From the NCBI GenBank assembly GCA_964017065.1, contig OZ024786.1, positions 8,127,047 through 8,191,046 on the forward strand: a DNA stretch of 64,000 nucleotides, given 5' to 3'. The notes below the pieces were generated by a model that was not told the origin of the DNA, ran no database searches, and worked only from the letters and a program-made list of their open reading frames with translations. Positions 21,486-33,400 of the stretch are shown in pieces; positions within the stretch are counted from its first letter, which is position 1, and each line of letters opens with the position of its first letter. Source of the stretch: Haliclona indistincta. Its lineage: Eukaryota > Porifera > Demospongiae > Haplosclerida > Chalinidae. The translations under genes and the position numbers were made by a program.

Positions 21486-22026
21486 AGGCCTCGGTCACAC
21501 TACGATAAAATTGGTGACAACGACAAGATCGACGTCAATTTCTCCGGGTATGTCCGTTATATTCGTTGCCGTGCCATTGTCTTACAGCAGTCGTTGTCGC
21601 GGCATTGGAGCCCAAGATTACGATTGCGACAGCTGTTATGACTGCGACAAAGCTAGTATCCAGCCAAATGTGCATGCTAGAATCCCAAGCTAACCAAATA
21701 TCGAACAAAGATGATCTAACAGCTCTACTGAGAGAAGGACAAACTGGTGATCGTGAGGAAAACCGGTGGGAGCGTCATGGTCCGTGTCAAGAAGGGCCGA
21801 CCATCAGCTTGCTGGCTTCGAAAAAAGGACTCATGCCTTAAAATACAGTGAACTGTACACTCTCGAAGCCCTTTTTAATTGGCAAAGGCGAGTAGCAAAG
21901 CGGTAGTCAGCCAAGACTTTACAACAGCACGGCGTACATCTTTGGTAGTGTGACCGCGTGCATTTGCTGTCGTGACCGTGATCGCAGTGATTTGCCGTCA
22001 TCGCTATCGTAGTGTGACCGAGGCCT
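21486..22026. mobile_element. 541-bp TIR element flanked by TA
   Basis: Perfect inverted ends AGGCCTCGGTCACACTACGA, with TA on each side (21484-21485 and 22027-22028). The interior has no convincing protein. Confidence 0.75.
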
Positions 22027-22487
22027 TATGTCTATATTGTTTCTGCAGAATGAACAGTACTGTCAAGAAACTTTGAAGCAGTTGTGCAGAATAGGAATAG
22101 ATTATACTAAATAATGCATGTGGCACAAAACGGTTGTGAACTTCAATCAACTTTCCACACCTGATGTCCGAGTTTATTTCCATTGTAATTTTTTCTGTAA
22201 GTAGTCATAGGTATTAGTTGTAGAAAATACTAGTTCGAAGTTGTTAAAGTTTTTAGTGAGTATTTTATCAACGAATTAAAAATTAATGTTAAAATTTCAT
22301 CTTGCTACATGCGTTGCACAAGATTCGAACTAATTTTTGGGGAATCAGCTACCTTTACTTGGGTGACAAAAATGGATGAAATATTTTTTAAGCCAAGGAA
22401 GGGGTGTGGGTTTTCCATTGATTCTTGTGTGGTTATAAAAAGTTCTACTTCAGACATAATAATAACACTAAAGAACTATTTTAAAGC

Positions 22488-22523
<36 letters not shown>

Positions 22524-23530
22524 GACAAAAAGATACTCAATAGCACTAGACTAATATTAAGAGTATCATTAAATAAAGGAAGAGTGAGTGGTAATGTGCG
22601 AGAAAAATAAAATAAATAAAATAAAAGATAAACAACAAAGAACAAAAAAACAACAAAAAAAAAAACAAGAAAAGAAAAAAAAAACAAGGAAAAAAAACAA
22701 AAAAAAAAAACAAAAAAAAAAAAAACACAGAGACAAAAGTTATGTCATAGTAGATTTAATTTGTTTTTTAAAGTAATAGAGAGTAGAAAGAGCTTTGGTG
22801 GAGTGAGGGAGAGAGTTCCAGAGGCGGGAGGCAGAAGGGACAAATGAGTGGAAGGAAGCAGATGAACGAGAGAAGGGAACAGAAATGTTTAGTGGGTCAA
22901 AGTGGCGGGAGAGTCTAGAGGAAGGATTGACAAAAGAGAAGATAGAAGGGGGGAAATAGTGAAGATCATTAATAAATTTGAAAGTAAGAATTAGTTTAGC
23001 CTGAGTGCGGCGAGAGGAGAGGGTATGTAAGTTAGTGGAATTTAGAAGAGAGGAATAATTAGAGTACCAATTTTTAGAGCAGAGTTTGAGGGCGAAGAAT
23101 TGAACTTTTTCAAGTGAGCGAGAATCACCAGAAGGAACAGGAGGAGACCAGACAGAGGAACAATAGGATAAGTGGGGAAGAACAAGAGCTCGGTATAGAC
23201 AGAGAAGAGTTTTTGGGGAAGAGAACTGATAAAAGTGACGGAAAATCGTACCTAACACTTTTCTGGATTTTGAACAAACAGACTTAATGTGCGGAGACCA
23301 GGAGAGGTTAGAGCACAGAAGCACACCTAAATATTTGTAGGAAGACACACACTCTAAACGGTTATTATTAAGAAAAAGAGGAGGAAGAGAGGAGAGGAAG
23401 GGTGAAGGTTTGCGAGTGACAATCATGTACTTAGTCTTGCTTGCATTAACATTAAGAAGGTGAGTGGAGAGCCAGGAAGTGATTAAGTTAATGTTAGATT
23501 GGACAGAGTGCATACAAAAGGGAGTTTATT
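22488..23530 (-). mobile_element. 5'-truncated LINE (non-LTR retrotransposon), 3' part
   Basis: The minus-strand frame 22740-23513 (257 aa) is the C-terminal part of a non-LTR reverse transcriptase of the CR1/L2/Jockey type. It includes YKYLGVLLCSNLSWSPHI, then LYRALVLPHLSYCSSVWSP and a final FKKQIK tail. The catalytic palm is missing, so the copy is dead. Downstream on the minus strand come a pyrimidine-rich 3' UTR (22580-22735) and a poly(A) tail (about 32 A, plus-strand T run 22490-22521). No clear target duplication seen. Confidence 0.85.
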
Positions 23531-23614
23531 AATATCTGGATCACTGAAATCGGCCGAGGAACAACGAAGTTATCCATGGCAGAAGGGGCGGTGCCGTCAA
23601 TCTCAAATTACTTA

Positions 23615-24202
23615 TTAACCCTTTAATTACTAAATTATCTTGCCGAAATTTAACCTCGTAAATGCTCTCGTGAATATCTCGTGTGTCTTTTGTGCTACTG
23701 GTCTCAAATTTGCGTCCTTTTACGCCAGTGAGTAGCCGCAATTGCCCACACTCCAAGTCAGTCGATATGCCCCTCCCACTTCGAAAGTGAAGCCGATAAA
23801 GTGCAACGGCCTCGTCAAATTTTGCTCAAAGTTAGCACTTTGGGACTGGATACTGAAAAGTACACACAAAGAGCAGTGGTTTTGGTGAGTGCAAAATGTA
23901 GCCCAGATCATAGAGAATGTCCAAAAATGTGTTTCCGAGCACCCTGAAGCCATAAAATGTCCGAATTTCCTTGGCAGCCATTTTGTTTTTCCTAAAATGT
24001 TGTGAAATTTGCACTGAAGCCATAGAAATGCCGAAGCCAATACGTTTAGCGCAGGGGGCGCGCCGAAAACCGGTCAATTTTTGTGGTTGTTTGTATTCTT
24101 CAATTTAGCTTAACTTCGGAATATTTTAACACTTTTTGATAAAGTTATGGTGTCTGAAGTATGTATGTCGCCAAAAGGCGACAATAGGGGTTAAAGGGTT
24201 AA
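23615..24202 (+). mobile_element. TTAACCCTTTAA element, complete
   Basis: Inverted ends TTAACCCTTTAA and TTAAAGGGTTAA, with a subterminal hairpin TGTCGCCAAAAGGCGACA at about 24166-24183. Direct relative of 20077-20945 without its insertion. No coding frame. Confidence 0.7.
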
Positions 24203-24829
24203 TTTAGACTACTTCCTGTTACGCGAGGGTGCGTCTTCTCTGGCGTTTTACTCAGCTTAGCGGCATCGGATGAAGAAACTTTTGGTATCTTTCGATTCCT
24301 CTAATCGAGCCCTTTCTAATGATATCTACTAAATCTAGTGATTTATAACTTTGAAAAACTGTTTGGCATCGCTACCAAGGTGATTTTAATCCCGCATTGC
24401 CGGAATGTTTCATGGTATAAGGTATTTATACCATACTGCGCTCTCAGGTAAGCTTCCCAAGACAACCAAGCACTGAAACAAGCCCTCTACTGTTGCGAGA
24501 AGCCAGTAGTGTCGCCGTTTCCATCATCGAGCGACGATCGTGCAAGAGCGCGTCGTTTGGATTCATAAGTTAGTGACGACGCTTCAGTTTACTATCTTCC
24601 AGCTGTGTAGAAGCGCTACTTTGGGTCTCACTAGAAGCGCTTAAGCATGGAGAAGCTAACTACGAAGTGTAAGTGCGTGAATCAAATCTTTTTCCAAGCT
24701 ACGACAGTATAACTGTTTTGTTCACAACGGGTCCATTCTGCGGTGTGATAAGTGAAATTGGAGGTGTAATAAGAGAACTGGGAGGTGTAATAAGTGAAAT
24801 TAAATCACCTCGTTTTGAGCAATCTGATT

Positions 24830-25300
24830 GGTCAGGAACATTGAAGTATGGTATAAATATGTATATAGATCTATACATCTATATATCTATTTGTACCATA
24901 CAATGTAGGAAACCTTATTTTCAAAGGCACCGCCAGTGGTGTATTTCAGATATACCATGGAAAGTCACATGATTTCCTGTGGAATAACTAGATATTCCAC
25001 GGTTTATCATGTGATTTCCTGTGGTATATCTGGATATTCCACGGGAAGTCACATGACTCCCACTGGGCAAAAAAGATCATAGAAATGATCTACCTTCCAG
25101 AGAGAAAAATAGGAAGGGGTGAGAGTTGCGAGTCAACCTCACCAGTAAACTATAAAGAATGCGCAAGCCGCCCTTATTTATCCTATAGAAACCTACAGAC
25201 ATCAGTGGGCCTTGTGGTTGCCATGGTACAAGTCAGTTATACCATGCCTACCTGTGGTGTATCATGAATACACCACGGGTAGGCATGGTATAACATATAC
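24830..25300. repeat. Stretch of short palindromes upstream of the Roc fragment
   Basis: Several back-to-back palindromes: TATACATCTATATATC at about 24880, ATTCCACGG / CCTGTGGAAT at 24960-25045, and TATACCATGCCTACC / GGTAGGCATGGTATA at 25230-25292. Related TTCCTGGG/CCCAGGAAG and TGGTATGGGATATATTCCA motifs occur at 37440-37600. Sequence meets the Roc reading frame right after it. Confidence 0.55.
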
Positions 25301-25306
25301 ATATGC

Positions 25307-26636
25307 ATGGCATTATATGACTTCGCTGGACAACAAGAGTACTATTCTAGTCACAATGCTGTACTAGAATGTGTAATGAAACATTCAGCTGTTAACTTTA
25401 TTTGTGTCATAAATCTGAACGAAGGTGAAGAAAAGATCTGTGAATCTGTACACTACTGGATAAGTTTTATAGAGAATGCTTGCAGCTCAGTCAGTGCTGG
25501 TTCATCGAATATCATCATTGTTGGCAGCCATGCTGACCTGCTCTCTAAAACAGAGGTAAAGTGTAGAAGTGAAGTTGTAGAGAACATAGCAATAAGCAGA
25601 ATGCAGAAGCTGACATATGGAGGATTTGTAAGCATGGATTGTAGACAGTCAAAAACCAAACAAGCACGTAATTTTTGCACTCTGCTTTTAACTAGTCAAA
25701 AATCTATATTATCTTTCCAGCCAAGCATAAGTCTGTACTGTCATGTATTGTATGCCTTCCTCAATACAAAGCTAAAAGAGACAGCCTGTACACTCCAAGA
25801 GCTGGCCTCTATCGTTGCTTATGAAAAGGATTTCTTCATCGATCACACCAAGAGTATTCTTGATCACACTCTACTAAAGGATTTGCTAGTCACTCTAAGT
25901 GACAAAGGGCTCATATTGTTTTTGCTAAATGAAAAACATTTTCCGTCTAGCTGGATTGTAGTCAAGAAGGATATTTTGTTGAAAGATGTAAATGGAACAC
26001 TATTTTCTCCATATAATGAAGTTGCCAGTAATACTGGCATTGTACCAATCAAAACCTTAGAGAAGCTTTTTCCACAGTACAACACTGCGATGCTAGTAGG
26101 CTGCCTCAAGAGCATGGAATTCTGTTGTCCAGTTTAAATTGAGAATCTAGAAACAGATGAGTGTAGCAAAGAATGTTTAACATCATCATCCCATGAGAAG
26201 TACCTCTTCTTTCCATGCATGTCTCGTTCAAAAGCATCGTCCTAGTAATCTTCCCTCTTGTAAGTTTGGCTGGTGTCTAGGCTGCACTGACAGTCATCAG
26301 TTTTTCAGTAATCGATTCTTGCATATTCTTCTACTTCGACTCGCATTCAAATTTTCTCTTGCCAGTAAGCATATTCCTTCCTCTTCATCTATTTTTGGCT
26401 TTGAGCGACAGTGTAAAGTGTGGCAAAATGGGATCAGCTGGAAGAGTGTATCTGGAGTATCTACAATAGTAGAAATTGTTGGTCGTAATCGATGGATAAT
26501 TGTGCTTGCATCAGAAAAGAGCAATGAAGCAGCTAAAATTTACAGTAGTGTGATTAGAATTATTCTTGACCTTCAAAAGCAGCTGAGTAAAACAAGTGAA
26601 TGTCTCATCTCTCCTAATTTACTGACCCAATATTAG
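25307..26636 (+). pseudogene. Roc-COR (ROCO-type GTPase) fragment, frame-broken
   Basis: The frame 25307-26135 starts within a Roc GTPase domain: switch II DFAGQQEYY, then IIIVGSHADLL at the G4 position. A COR-like region follows (FFIDHTKSILDHTLLKDLLV). The P-loop (G1) is missing, and upstream sequence is palindromic repeat. A TAA stop at 26135 is followed in the same frame by IENLETDECSKECLTSSSHE. The COR continuation then resumes in another frame (26193-26636: FGWCLGCTDSHQFFSNRFLH), so there is one stop and one frameshift. The last stop overlaps the left palindrome of the next repeat. Roc-COR proteins are large signalling GTPases; this copy looks dead unless introns remove the lesions. Confidence 0.75.
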
Positions 26637-27010
26637 GGAGACACGGTAGTGTCTCCCTATGTAGGGTTGAACGAGAAAACAAGATGGCGGCTACGTACAA
26701 TGTATTAGCGTTCAAACGCTGATATTTCGCCTGGTAATAAATTTTATGCGTCCAAAGACACTTAGATCTGCTCTCTGGCGTTGCCCCATCTTACAGTAGC
26801 AAGGAGATTGCTCGAAAGTGTTACTAAAGTGACGAACCTGGAAACGGTGAAAATCGACGTTCGTCATCTTCGTTTTCTTTCTTTCCTTCTTTCTTTCTTT
26901 CTTCCACTCGCCTAGCGCCTTTACGCGAGCATTGTCAAGACCAAAACACCCACGAACAGTCGTGAAATTCTCCTGGCATGTGCCTTTTGAACTTAGTTTT
27001 TAGCGAAACG
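26635..27010 (+). mobile_element. Palindrome-ended repeat element (family A), third member, left part
   Basis: Palindrome AGGGAGACAC / GTGTCTCCCT, then TAGGGTTGAACG, ACAAGATGGCGGCTAC, a CTTTCTTTCCTTCTTTC tract and CGCCTAGCGCC, in the same order as 3566-4738 but with different palindrome sequence. The right end is not delimited. Confidence 0.55.
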
Positions 27011-27465
27011 ACGATATACATTTGACGAGCTGTCGAGCTCACGATCACGAACAGTTGTCAGCTAAGTGTTTGACGCCATTATTGTGATTACGTAATACGC
27101 ACGTGACCAAACACACTTGTAGAGTATCACCGTATGGAGAGCGCATATTGGCGTCTGGAGTCTTTGAAGAACAACTCACAGAGTAAGCTCGTGTAGTATC
27201 ACCGTTCTGCTGCTTGCCAGATAGTATCACAGCCATACAGAAAATTCTAAACCAGAGTGGGCGGGGCTCGTATGCTGTTCATGCAGGCTGCAGCATGCAT
27301 GAATGCATGAGCTAGTTTCAGTATTTAGGAGCTACAAGTTAAAAAGCAATTATCAAGAAAAGCAAACCAAACCAATGATGGAAACAAAAAAGAGATACAT
27401 TATCTTGCCGAATTCGAACTGCACCAAAAATTTGAAACTCACTGTAAAAGAAAAAAGGACACAAA

Positions 27466-28478
27466 CAAGAAAATAAAAAGATTTCTAACGAAATCAAAAG
27501 GATGTAGGGATAAAGAAATCTGCTACTGGTCCACAATGTAAACCAACAAGGAGCAAGCATGGAATGGTAATAGCCTCGTCCCCAGGCTCCACCCCTCTCG
27601 GAATTTTGTTCCGTCAGGGAGCCTGGTCTCTAATCTCACGTGGGGTAGACAGGTGGTAGACAGGTGATTAGTGTGCGTGGGCACGATCAACGCTCTCGAC
27701 CCAACCTGCCCACGCACATGCGTAGCGTTCGTCACAGTCTTGCTGTCAGAGGCGATCAAGGTCTGTAGCATCACGTTCGGGATGGCCGCGGAGCCGTCAG
27801 ATGAATCTAAATGGCTAAAGAGCCACTATGAGGAAGCAGCTACTGGGGATGTTCCTACTCCGTCGAAACGGGTAAAGTACCAGACGCTGAAGGACGATAT
27901 CGAGCTACATTTTCCTCACCGTACGTACAATGACCTAGTCGTCAACTAGGCTTCATCAAGGAAGCTTTTCCGATGTCCAGCACAAAGAGACTTGGAAAGC
28001 TACGCCACACGCACGTTTTAGGCATTGAATCTACTGTACTACCGACATCAAGCATCGTGGGCGTGCGGTTTATTACACCCACGCTCATTAATATTTGCAC
28101 TTTTTTGGGTGCGCTCACGTGAGATTAGAGACCAGGCTCTCTGACGGAACAGAGAGCCTGGGGACGAGGCTAGAATGGTAACACGATTGACTTGCTAACA
28201 GACCATAGATCCCTACATCAGTGGCTGACTACAGCAGTTCTGCTAGTTGCTATTGACTGACACCTGACATGCATTGGTTAGCTTGTGACAAAATAATTAT
28301 AGTATAGTCAAAATGTTATGTACAGCCACTGATGTAGGGATCTATGGTCTGTTAGCAAGTCAATCGTGTTACCATTCCATGCTTGCTCCTTGTTGGTTTA
28401 CATTGTGGACCAGTAGCAGATTTCTTTATCCCTACATCCTTTTGATTTCGTTAGAAATCTTTTTATTTTCTTTCCATT
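27466..28478. mobile_element. Fold-back element split by a MULE
   Basis: The right arm (28312-28478) is the inverse of a left arm now in two pieces (27466-27570 and 28173-28235), separated by the element 27571-28172. Shared blocks include TCCCTACATCAGTGGCTG and GGAGCAAGCATGG. Confidence 0.7.
27571..28172. mobile_element. 602-bp Mutator-like element with 9-bp TSD
   Basis: Inverted ends TAGCCTCGTCCCCAGGCTC and GAGCCTGGGGACGAGGCTA, longer with TCCGTCAGGGAGCCTGGTCT. Flanked by the identical 9-mer GAATGGTAA (27562-27570 and 28173-28181). Contains a plus-strand frame 27671-27949 (KWLKSHYEEAATGDVPTPSK) of unknown nature, possibly a captured gene piece. Confidence 0.8.
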
Positions 28479-28481
28479 TGA

Positions 28482-28808
28482 TGCTTTGCCTGATACTGAG
28501 TTATTTGATATGCCTACGGTAGCTAGGTCGATGCTGTTTCGCCATAAGTTTATCTTAGACCAAAAAGAAGGAACAAATGCATTCTCAACAGATGAGGCTC
28601 TACCTACTACCTCATGCGACCATCTTCTGTTGACCAGCTTTTCAACGAAAGCACAGCTAGTCAGCCTGTTCCAGATTCCCTTCTTCAGGACGTAGTCAAA
28701 TGCTGCTATGTACCAAATAAGCCGCAAAACTACAAAGAACTGAGGAAATTTGTCAATCATCAAAGCATTTTTGCCGGCAGAAATCCTCTAGTTAGTTCAA
28801 TAACCTGA
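28482..28808 (+). other. Unassigned coding-like stretch between repeat and Death domain
   Basis: Overlapping frames (28486-28695 and 28614-28808, the latter with VKCCYVPNKPQNYKELRKFV) have coding-like composition and lead towards the Death-domain exon. No domain is recognised; likely part of the same broken gene. Confidence 0.3.
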
Positions 28809-28844
28809 TATGGATCAATATATAATTTTGTGTATGCTTTTGCA

Positions 28845-29250
28845 GGCAGTTGCTGAATTGAGAGACAGGTTCCCTAGTCAAATAACTACTACAGCACTAG
28901 TGATGATTTATCTAAACAATGAGTGAGTATTCATTATACAAGCAGTTAATGACCAAATTAATTTGCATCACTTCATGTAGGTATTGGTGATCTTGTAGAT
29001 GTACTAGAGGTTGTGGAGAGTATCAGTGACTGGAAGAGGCTTGGTCTGATGCTAGGATTGTCATATCACCCCACTCTTACAGATATTGAGACCTATCGAC
29101 AAGGAAAACCTGTTGATTGCAACTAGACATGCTATCGGCATGGCTACAACAACGAGACAATGCGTCTTGGAGTACATTACAAGCGGCATTGAAGAGAATG
29201 AGAGAAAATGAAATAGCTGACAGGATAACTAAGCAGTTAAGGTGAGTTAG
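28845..29250 (+). pseudogene. Death-domain remnant
   Basis: Frame around 28984-29125 reads ISDWKRLGLMLGLSYHPTL, typical of helices 2-3 of a Death domain. It stops at CN-TAG, and the expected continuation MLSAWLQQRDNASWSTLQAA appears in another frame from about 29130, ending at a GT donor (29240). One frameshift therefore breaks the domain. Together with the Roc-COR fragment upstream on the same strand it may be the rest of one ROCO/Death gene, separated by repeat insertions at 26.6-28.5 kb. Death domains recruit signalling partners by homotypic binding. Confidence 0.6.
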
Positions 29251-29259
29251 TAAGCATTA

Positions 29260-30420
29260 ATTGTATCGATGATTTCTTTCTCATACATGCAGAATACAAG
29301 AGTATCGCAGTGAATCTTGATGTGAGAGACAATGATATGGTTCACAGGAAACTGTTACGTTTTTACCTGAGCTGCCAAAATCAAAAAAAGACACTATCAA
29401 TTTGTACCAACGGACTCGTTATATTCTAGAACTCCTTTGAGAAATCGATCCTAATGTAGTTTTATATGCCGAACAATACCTGATGTTGGTGATTATGTGT
29501 GTTTCAACCAGTTGGACAATACTATCCATCGAAGCCGAATGCAATTATAAGGGCACTGAATGAAAGTTGCTAGTTAAAGCATAGATACAACTGAAGAACT
29601 CTCCACTGATGTATGGTATCTGGTGAAATTAACCAAATTCGCAGATATTTGAGCAAAAAAATAGTTCATAGACTTGACTTGTACATACTCAATAGCAGCA
29701 GTATATTGCTATACTGATGCTATACTACTCGCTATACTGCTGATTTATAATGAGAATAGTGCAGTGAAGGAAAGTAATGTCGCAGCTGTAGCCTGGCTGC
29801 CACTAAAAACCAAGACCACACAGCCATTGTACTTGATATTCAAGTGAGCATGCGATTGTAGTTACTAAGTGGAAGCTGTCAACTTTCGACAAAAATTTAT
29901 AATTATAGTACAATTTACAATTTCACCACACTAGCTAGGTATTTCAATCTTGTTCAAGTATAAACTTCACTGGTTCCTACGACCTGCAGTGATAAACAAC
30001 AATGTTGCCTAGCTAAAAATAAAGTGCATGGAACTTGCCTTTCGTTACCAAGGTGCTCAAGTGCCACATTTCAGGACATATAGTTAGTTTCTGTAGAAGA
30101 TACAATAACTAAAATACATGCATCCATCTTGTACTACATGTATCCACTTTCAAGTATCAAGGTACACATAATTCACAAAACATCCAAACAACAGTAGTAA
30201 AGTCTGATCCAGGGGGCTACTGGGAGCTTCAGCTCCCCACCCCAACAAGTAAACGGAAGTGAAATGTTTTCCTGAACTGTCGACATGCGCATGTGCACTT
30301 AGCTTAAAATGGCCCAGTAAACAAAGAAATTATAACTACTACTTACTATAGCACCCACTTCTGCAAGCAAGTGTGGTTGTAGAGGTGATCGCGTACATGA
30401 GAAAATGAAGTAAAAGGCGT
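29260..30420. other. No gene recognised
   Basis: After the Death-domain donor the plus strand shows only short frames and runs into the 3' side of prosaposin copy 2. An isolated piece resembling coding sequence lies at 29340-29450 but is interrupted. No clear repeat ends seen. Confidence 0.4.
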
Positions 30421-30425
30421 GCTAT

Positions 30426-33400
30426 CTAAACTTTTACTTTGCACACCGCCTGTTAGCCTCTATCTACCACCCTGGATCCGCCCCTGAGTAGCCATACCTG
30501 ACAGATTTCTAAAGGATTCATCCAATTTCCAATAGCTTGAACCACAATTGGTCCAAAATCCTTCACCAACATTGAACACTATTAAACAAAGATTGGGTAC
30601 TTACAGGTCACATGTGCTCAACTTACATTAGCTTGTAACTCTTGAGGTAACAGTTGACAAATGTCTTGCATTATGTGTTGTAAATCATCCTACGCATCCA
30701 ACAAACCTTGACAATAGCATTAATTTTACCACTTACATCCACATTTGTGTCAGCTATCTCATCTTTAATTAGCTTGATAGTTTCTTCGCACCAGTCACAA
30801 GTGACATCTAAGTAAATTTAACAAACATTACTTTTTATAGTTTTATCATAAAGACTGTACATGCCTCTAGTAACTCATCAAATTTTGGGTAAAAAATTAT
30901 CAGCTAAAATTAAAATGAAGATGAACGTGATAGTCCACCAAATGTAATGATGATGTATCCTCTAATTATGATCAAAGTTCTGACACAACCGAACCGTGCT
31001 GGAAGCGGCCCACCTATGGTTGGTGTGCCACGACGGTGTAGTTCAGTTCAGTTCAGTTGCGTTCATACTGTCAGAGATTTGCAACCGGGCCGGCCCGATT
31101 CAGTTCCGTCCTAGTGCGTAGTGTAAACATGATATAAGGATCATAGCAGGTTTCCAACAGAATCTTTTCTTGAGGGAATTTTTCCATGTGTTAAAGGTAG
31201 ATTAGCTTTATAGGATATACCCCAGAAAATAATGAGCCCTCTAAATCTAAATCTTATGCTGTGAGTGATTTTCAAGCCTTATAGGCTGTTTTGGAAGCCA
31301 AAGCTGTACAAATTTAACTTTCTAACCATGATTCTGAGGGACGATGAAGCTAGGAAAAAATCCCCAATTTACCAGAGTGCTATGTGAAGTATAAGTACTT
31401 AACTGGGTTTTTACCGTTTCACCTAAAACAGTCAAGTTAATCTGTAGATCGCATACATGTAGTTTAAAATTATTATTAATTTTTTTTGATAGTAATACAA
31501 TCACAATACTAGCTATTATGCATGACAAGTATTCAGCAGTTATGTGTATGCAATATCATGTATTTGTATGAGTTTTGTTATAATTGCAGCAGCAACTCTT
31601 TAGTTCCCTTTTTTAAAGTTGGTATCTGCCAGCACGAAGAGATATCAACTTGAAACGCCTGGCAGTGCTGCAAAATTGCTGCAAGGAAGTAAAAGGAAAA
31701 TAAATACACTACATGTATCTTGGGGTTTAAATTGAATACTGTAAGAGATGATCAAGTGAATGAGTAACGAAGAGAAAAGTTTTTACATTAGCACTACAGC
31801 CCTATTATATTTCTTTTATTTCTTCACCAATAGGTGTGACATGTAGAGTGCTACTCTAATCAGAGCACACCACACCAGATTTATACTGGTACAGCGGTTT
31901 TATTACTCCTTGCAACAGCCACAAAAGCGTAAAGCATGATCCATGCCTTATTTGGAAGGTTTATTACATTGCGTGATTCAGATTGAACACGGTTTACGCT
32001 CTACACTTCATGCTCTACGCGTGCAAGATGTAATAAAACCGCCGTATGCAACAAAGCTAGTTTTTGGGCTTTTGTAGTACAGTAGTACTAGGTATTAAGC
32101 ACAGGACACAATCATTAGTTACTTACCTGACACATAGTCTTTGGGTCAATGTAATTTGCAATGATTTCTACAACATCTGGTCCATAGGACTTGACAAAAT
32201 CATCACACTGCAGATAAACAAATGATCATCACAAAGTGCATTCTTGTACATGTGTGTAGTGATATGTAAACAGAAAAACCACATGCTTTCAGTAAAACTT
32301 TATCATCAAAATTCATACCAACTTCAAAGTTAGCTACTGTGAGCTACTGTTTCAAATTTCCGGTATCAAAATTTTCCCCGAATACAAACTATTACTATAG
32401 TAACGTGCTGTACCTCTGGCTTGACAGTTGATGGCATGATATCGCACACATCCATAATAAGAGACACTGCCTCTCCCTGTGTATCACAAATAATAACACA
32501 TACATAACCATAATTATTACTGTGAACATAAAATTTTACAGAAAACCAATATTTTTATTTCATGGATACATGGAATATTAAATGGAAATCTTTGGGCTTC
32601 AAAAACGAGAAATATTTTTATCTGCAAAATTTTCTAAATAATATTTATGGTAATTAATCCATTAATTATAAGTCATTCAATAGACATGCATACAAGAGAG
32701 AATGTTTGAGAGAGAATGTTTGAACGTACATTGTAGAGCAGAAACACTCACCTGATCGGTAGTCAAAAAGTTTTTCATCAGTTCAAGAACTTCAGTACAA
32801 GCATCGCATGTGATGGCTGTAAGAAAATCGATTCAGTGCTAACATTACGCAGTAGATAACTATAATATGACCACCGTCCTTGACCGACACAACCAAATTG
32901 TATTTAGCGTTTACTGTAGTATACCATTCAACATGCAGGTCTCCACTCACTATTCTTAGGCATAGCAAGAGCAGTAGATTCTTCTGTCTTAAGCAAGCAG
33001 AGAGCATCACAGATAACAGAGGGACCATCAGTCAGGATCTCTGAGATTATTTTATCTCCTTCTCCCTTGATAAACGACTGGCACTAAAAGACAACAATGA
33101 AACACAATAAATTATTGTGTCTTATAAGATGACATGCTTACCTCATTTCGGAATCTAGCAGGTACTATACTGCAGACCTTCACTAGTGCTGCTTCAATAT
33201 CACTCTGTAGTAATGAAGTATTTCTGATATAGTAAAACATGTACAGTATACCGTACAGCTAGATATTTTGGTGGACTAAAATTTAGGCGAATTTGGCGAT
33301 CGTCAAGCGTTAGCCAAAATAATGTATTAGTCGCCAAAATCTGTTTTCCATTACAGCAATACGTGAGGCAGGCGTTGGGAGCCAAAATATTAGTTGCCAA

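Larger units (their letters stand above)
19904..24420. mobile_element. Nested composite element with TTATACCATG ends
   Basis: Terminal inverted TTATACCATG / CATGGTATAA, with GGGATTTAAATCAC and GTGATTTTAATCCC just inside and TAGCGATGCCAAA also inverted. The interior is a stack of other elements: 20077-20945, 20321-20633, 20946-21203, 21486-22026, a LINE at 22488-23530 and 23615-24202. The outer pair could also be two separate MITE ends. Confidence 0.5.

Noticed and set aside
22546..22776. Lys-rich or Phe-rich frames
   Set aside because: Low-complexity A/T and pyrimidine runs of the LINE 3' UTR.
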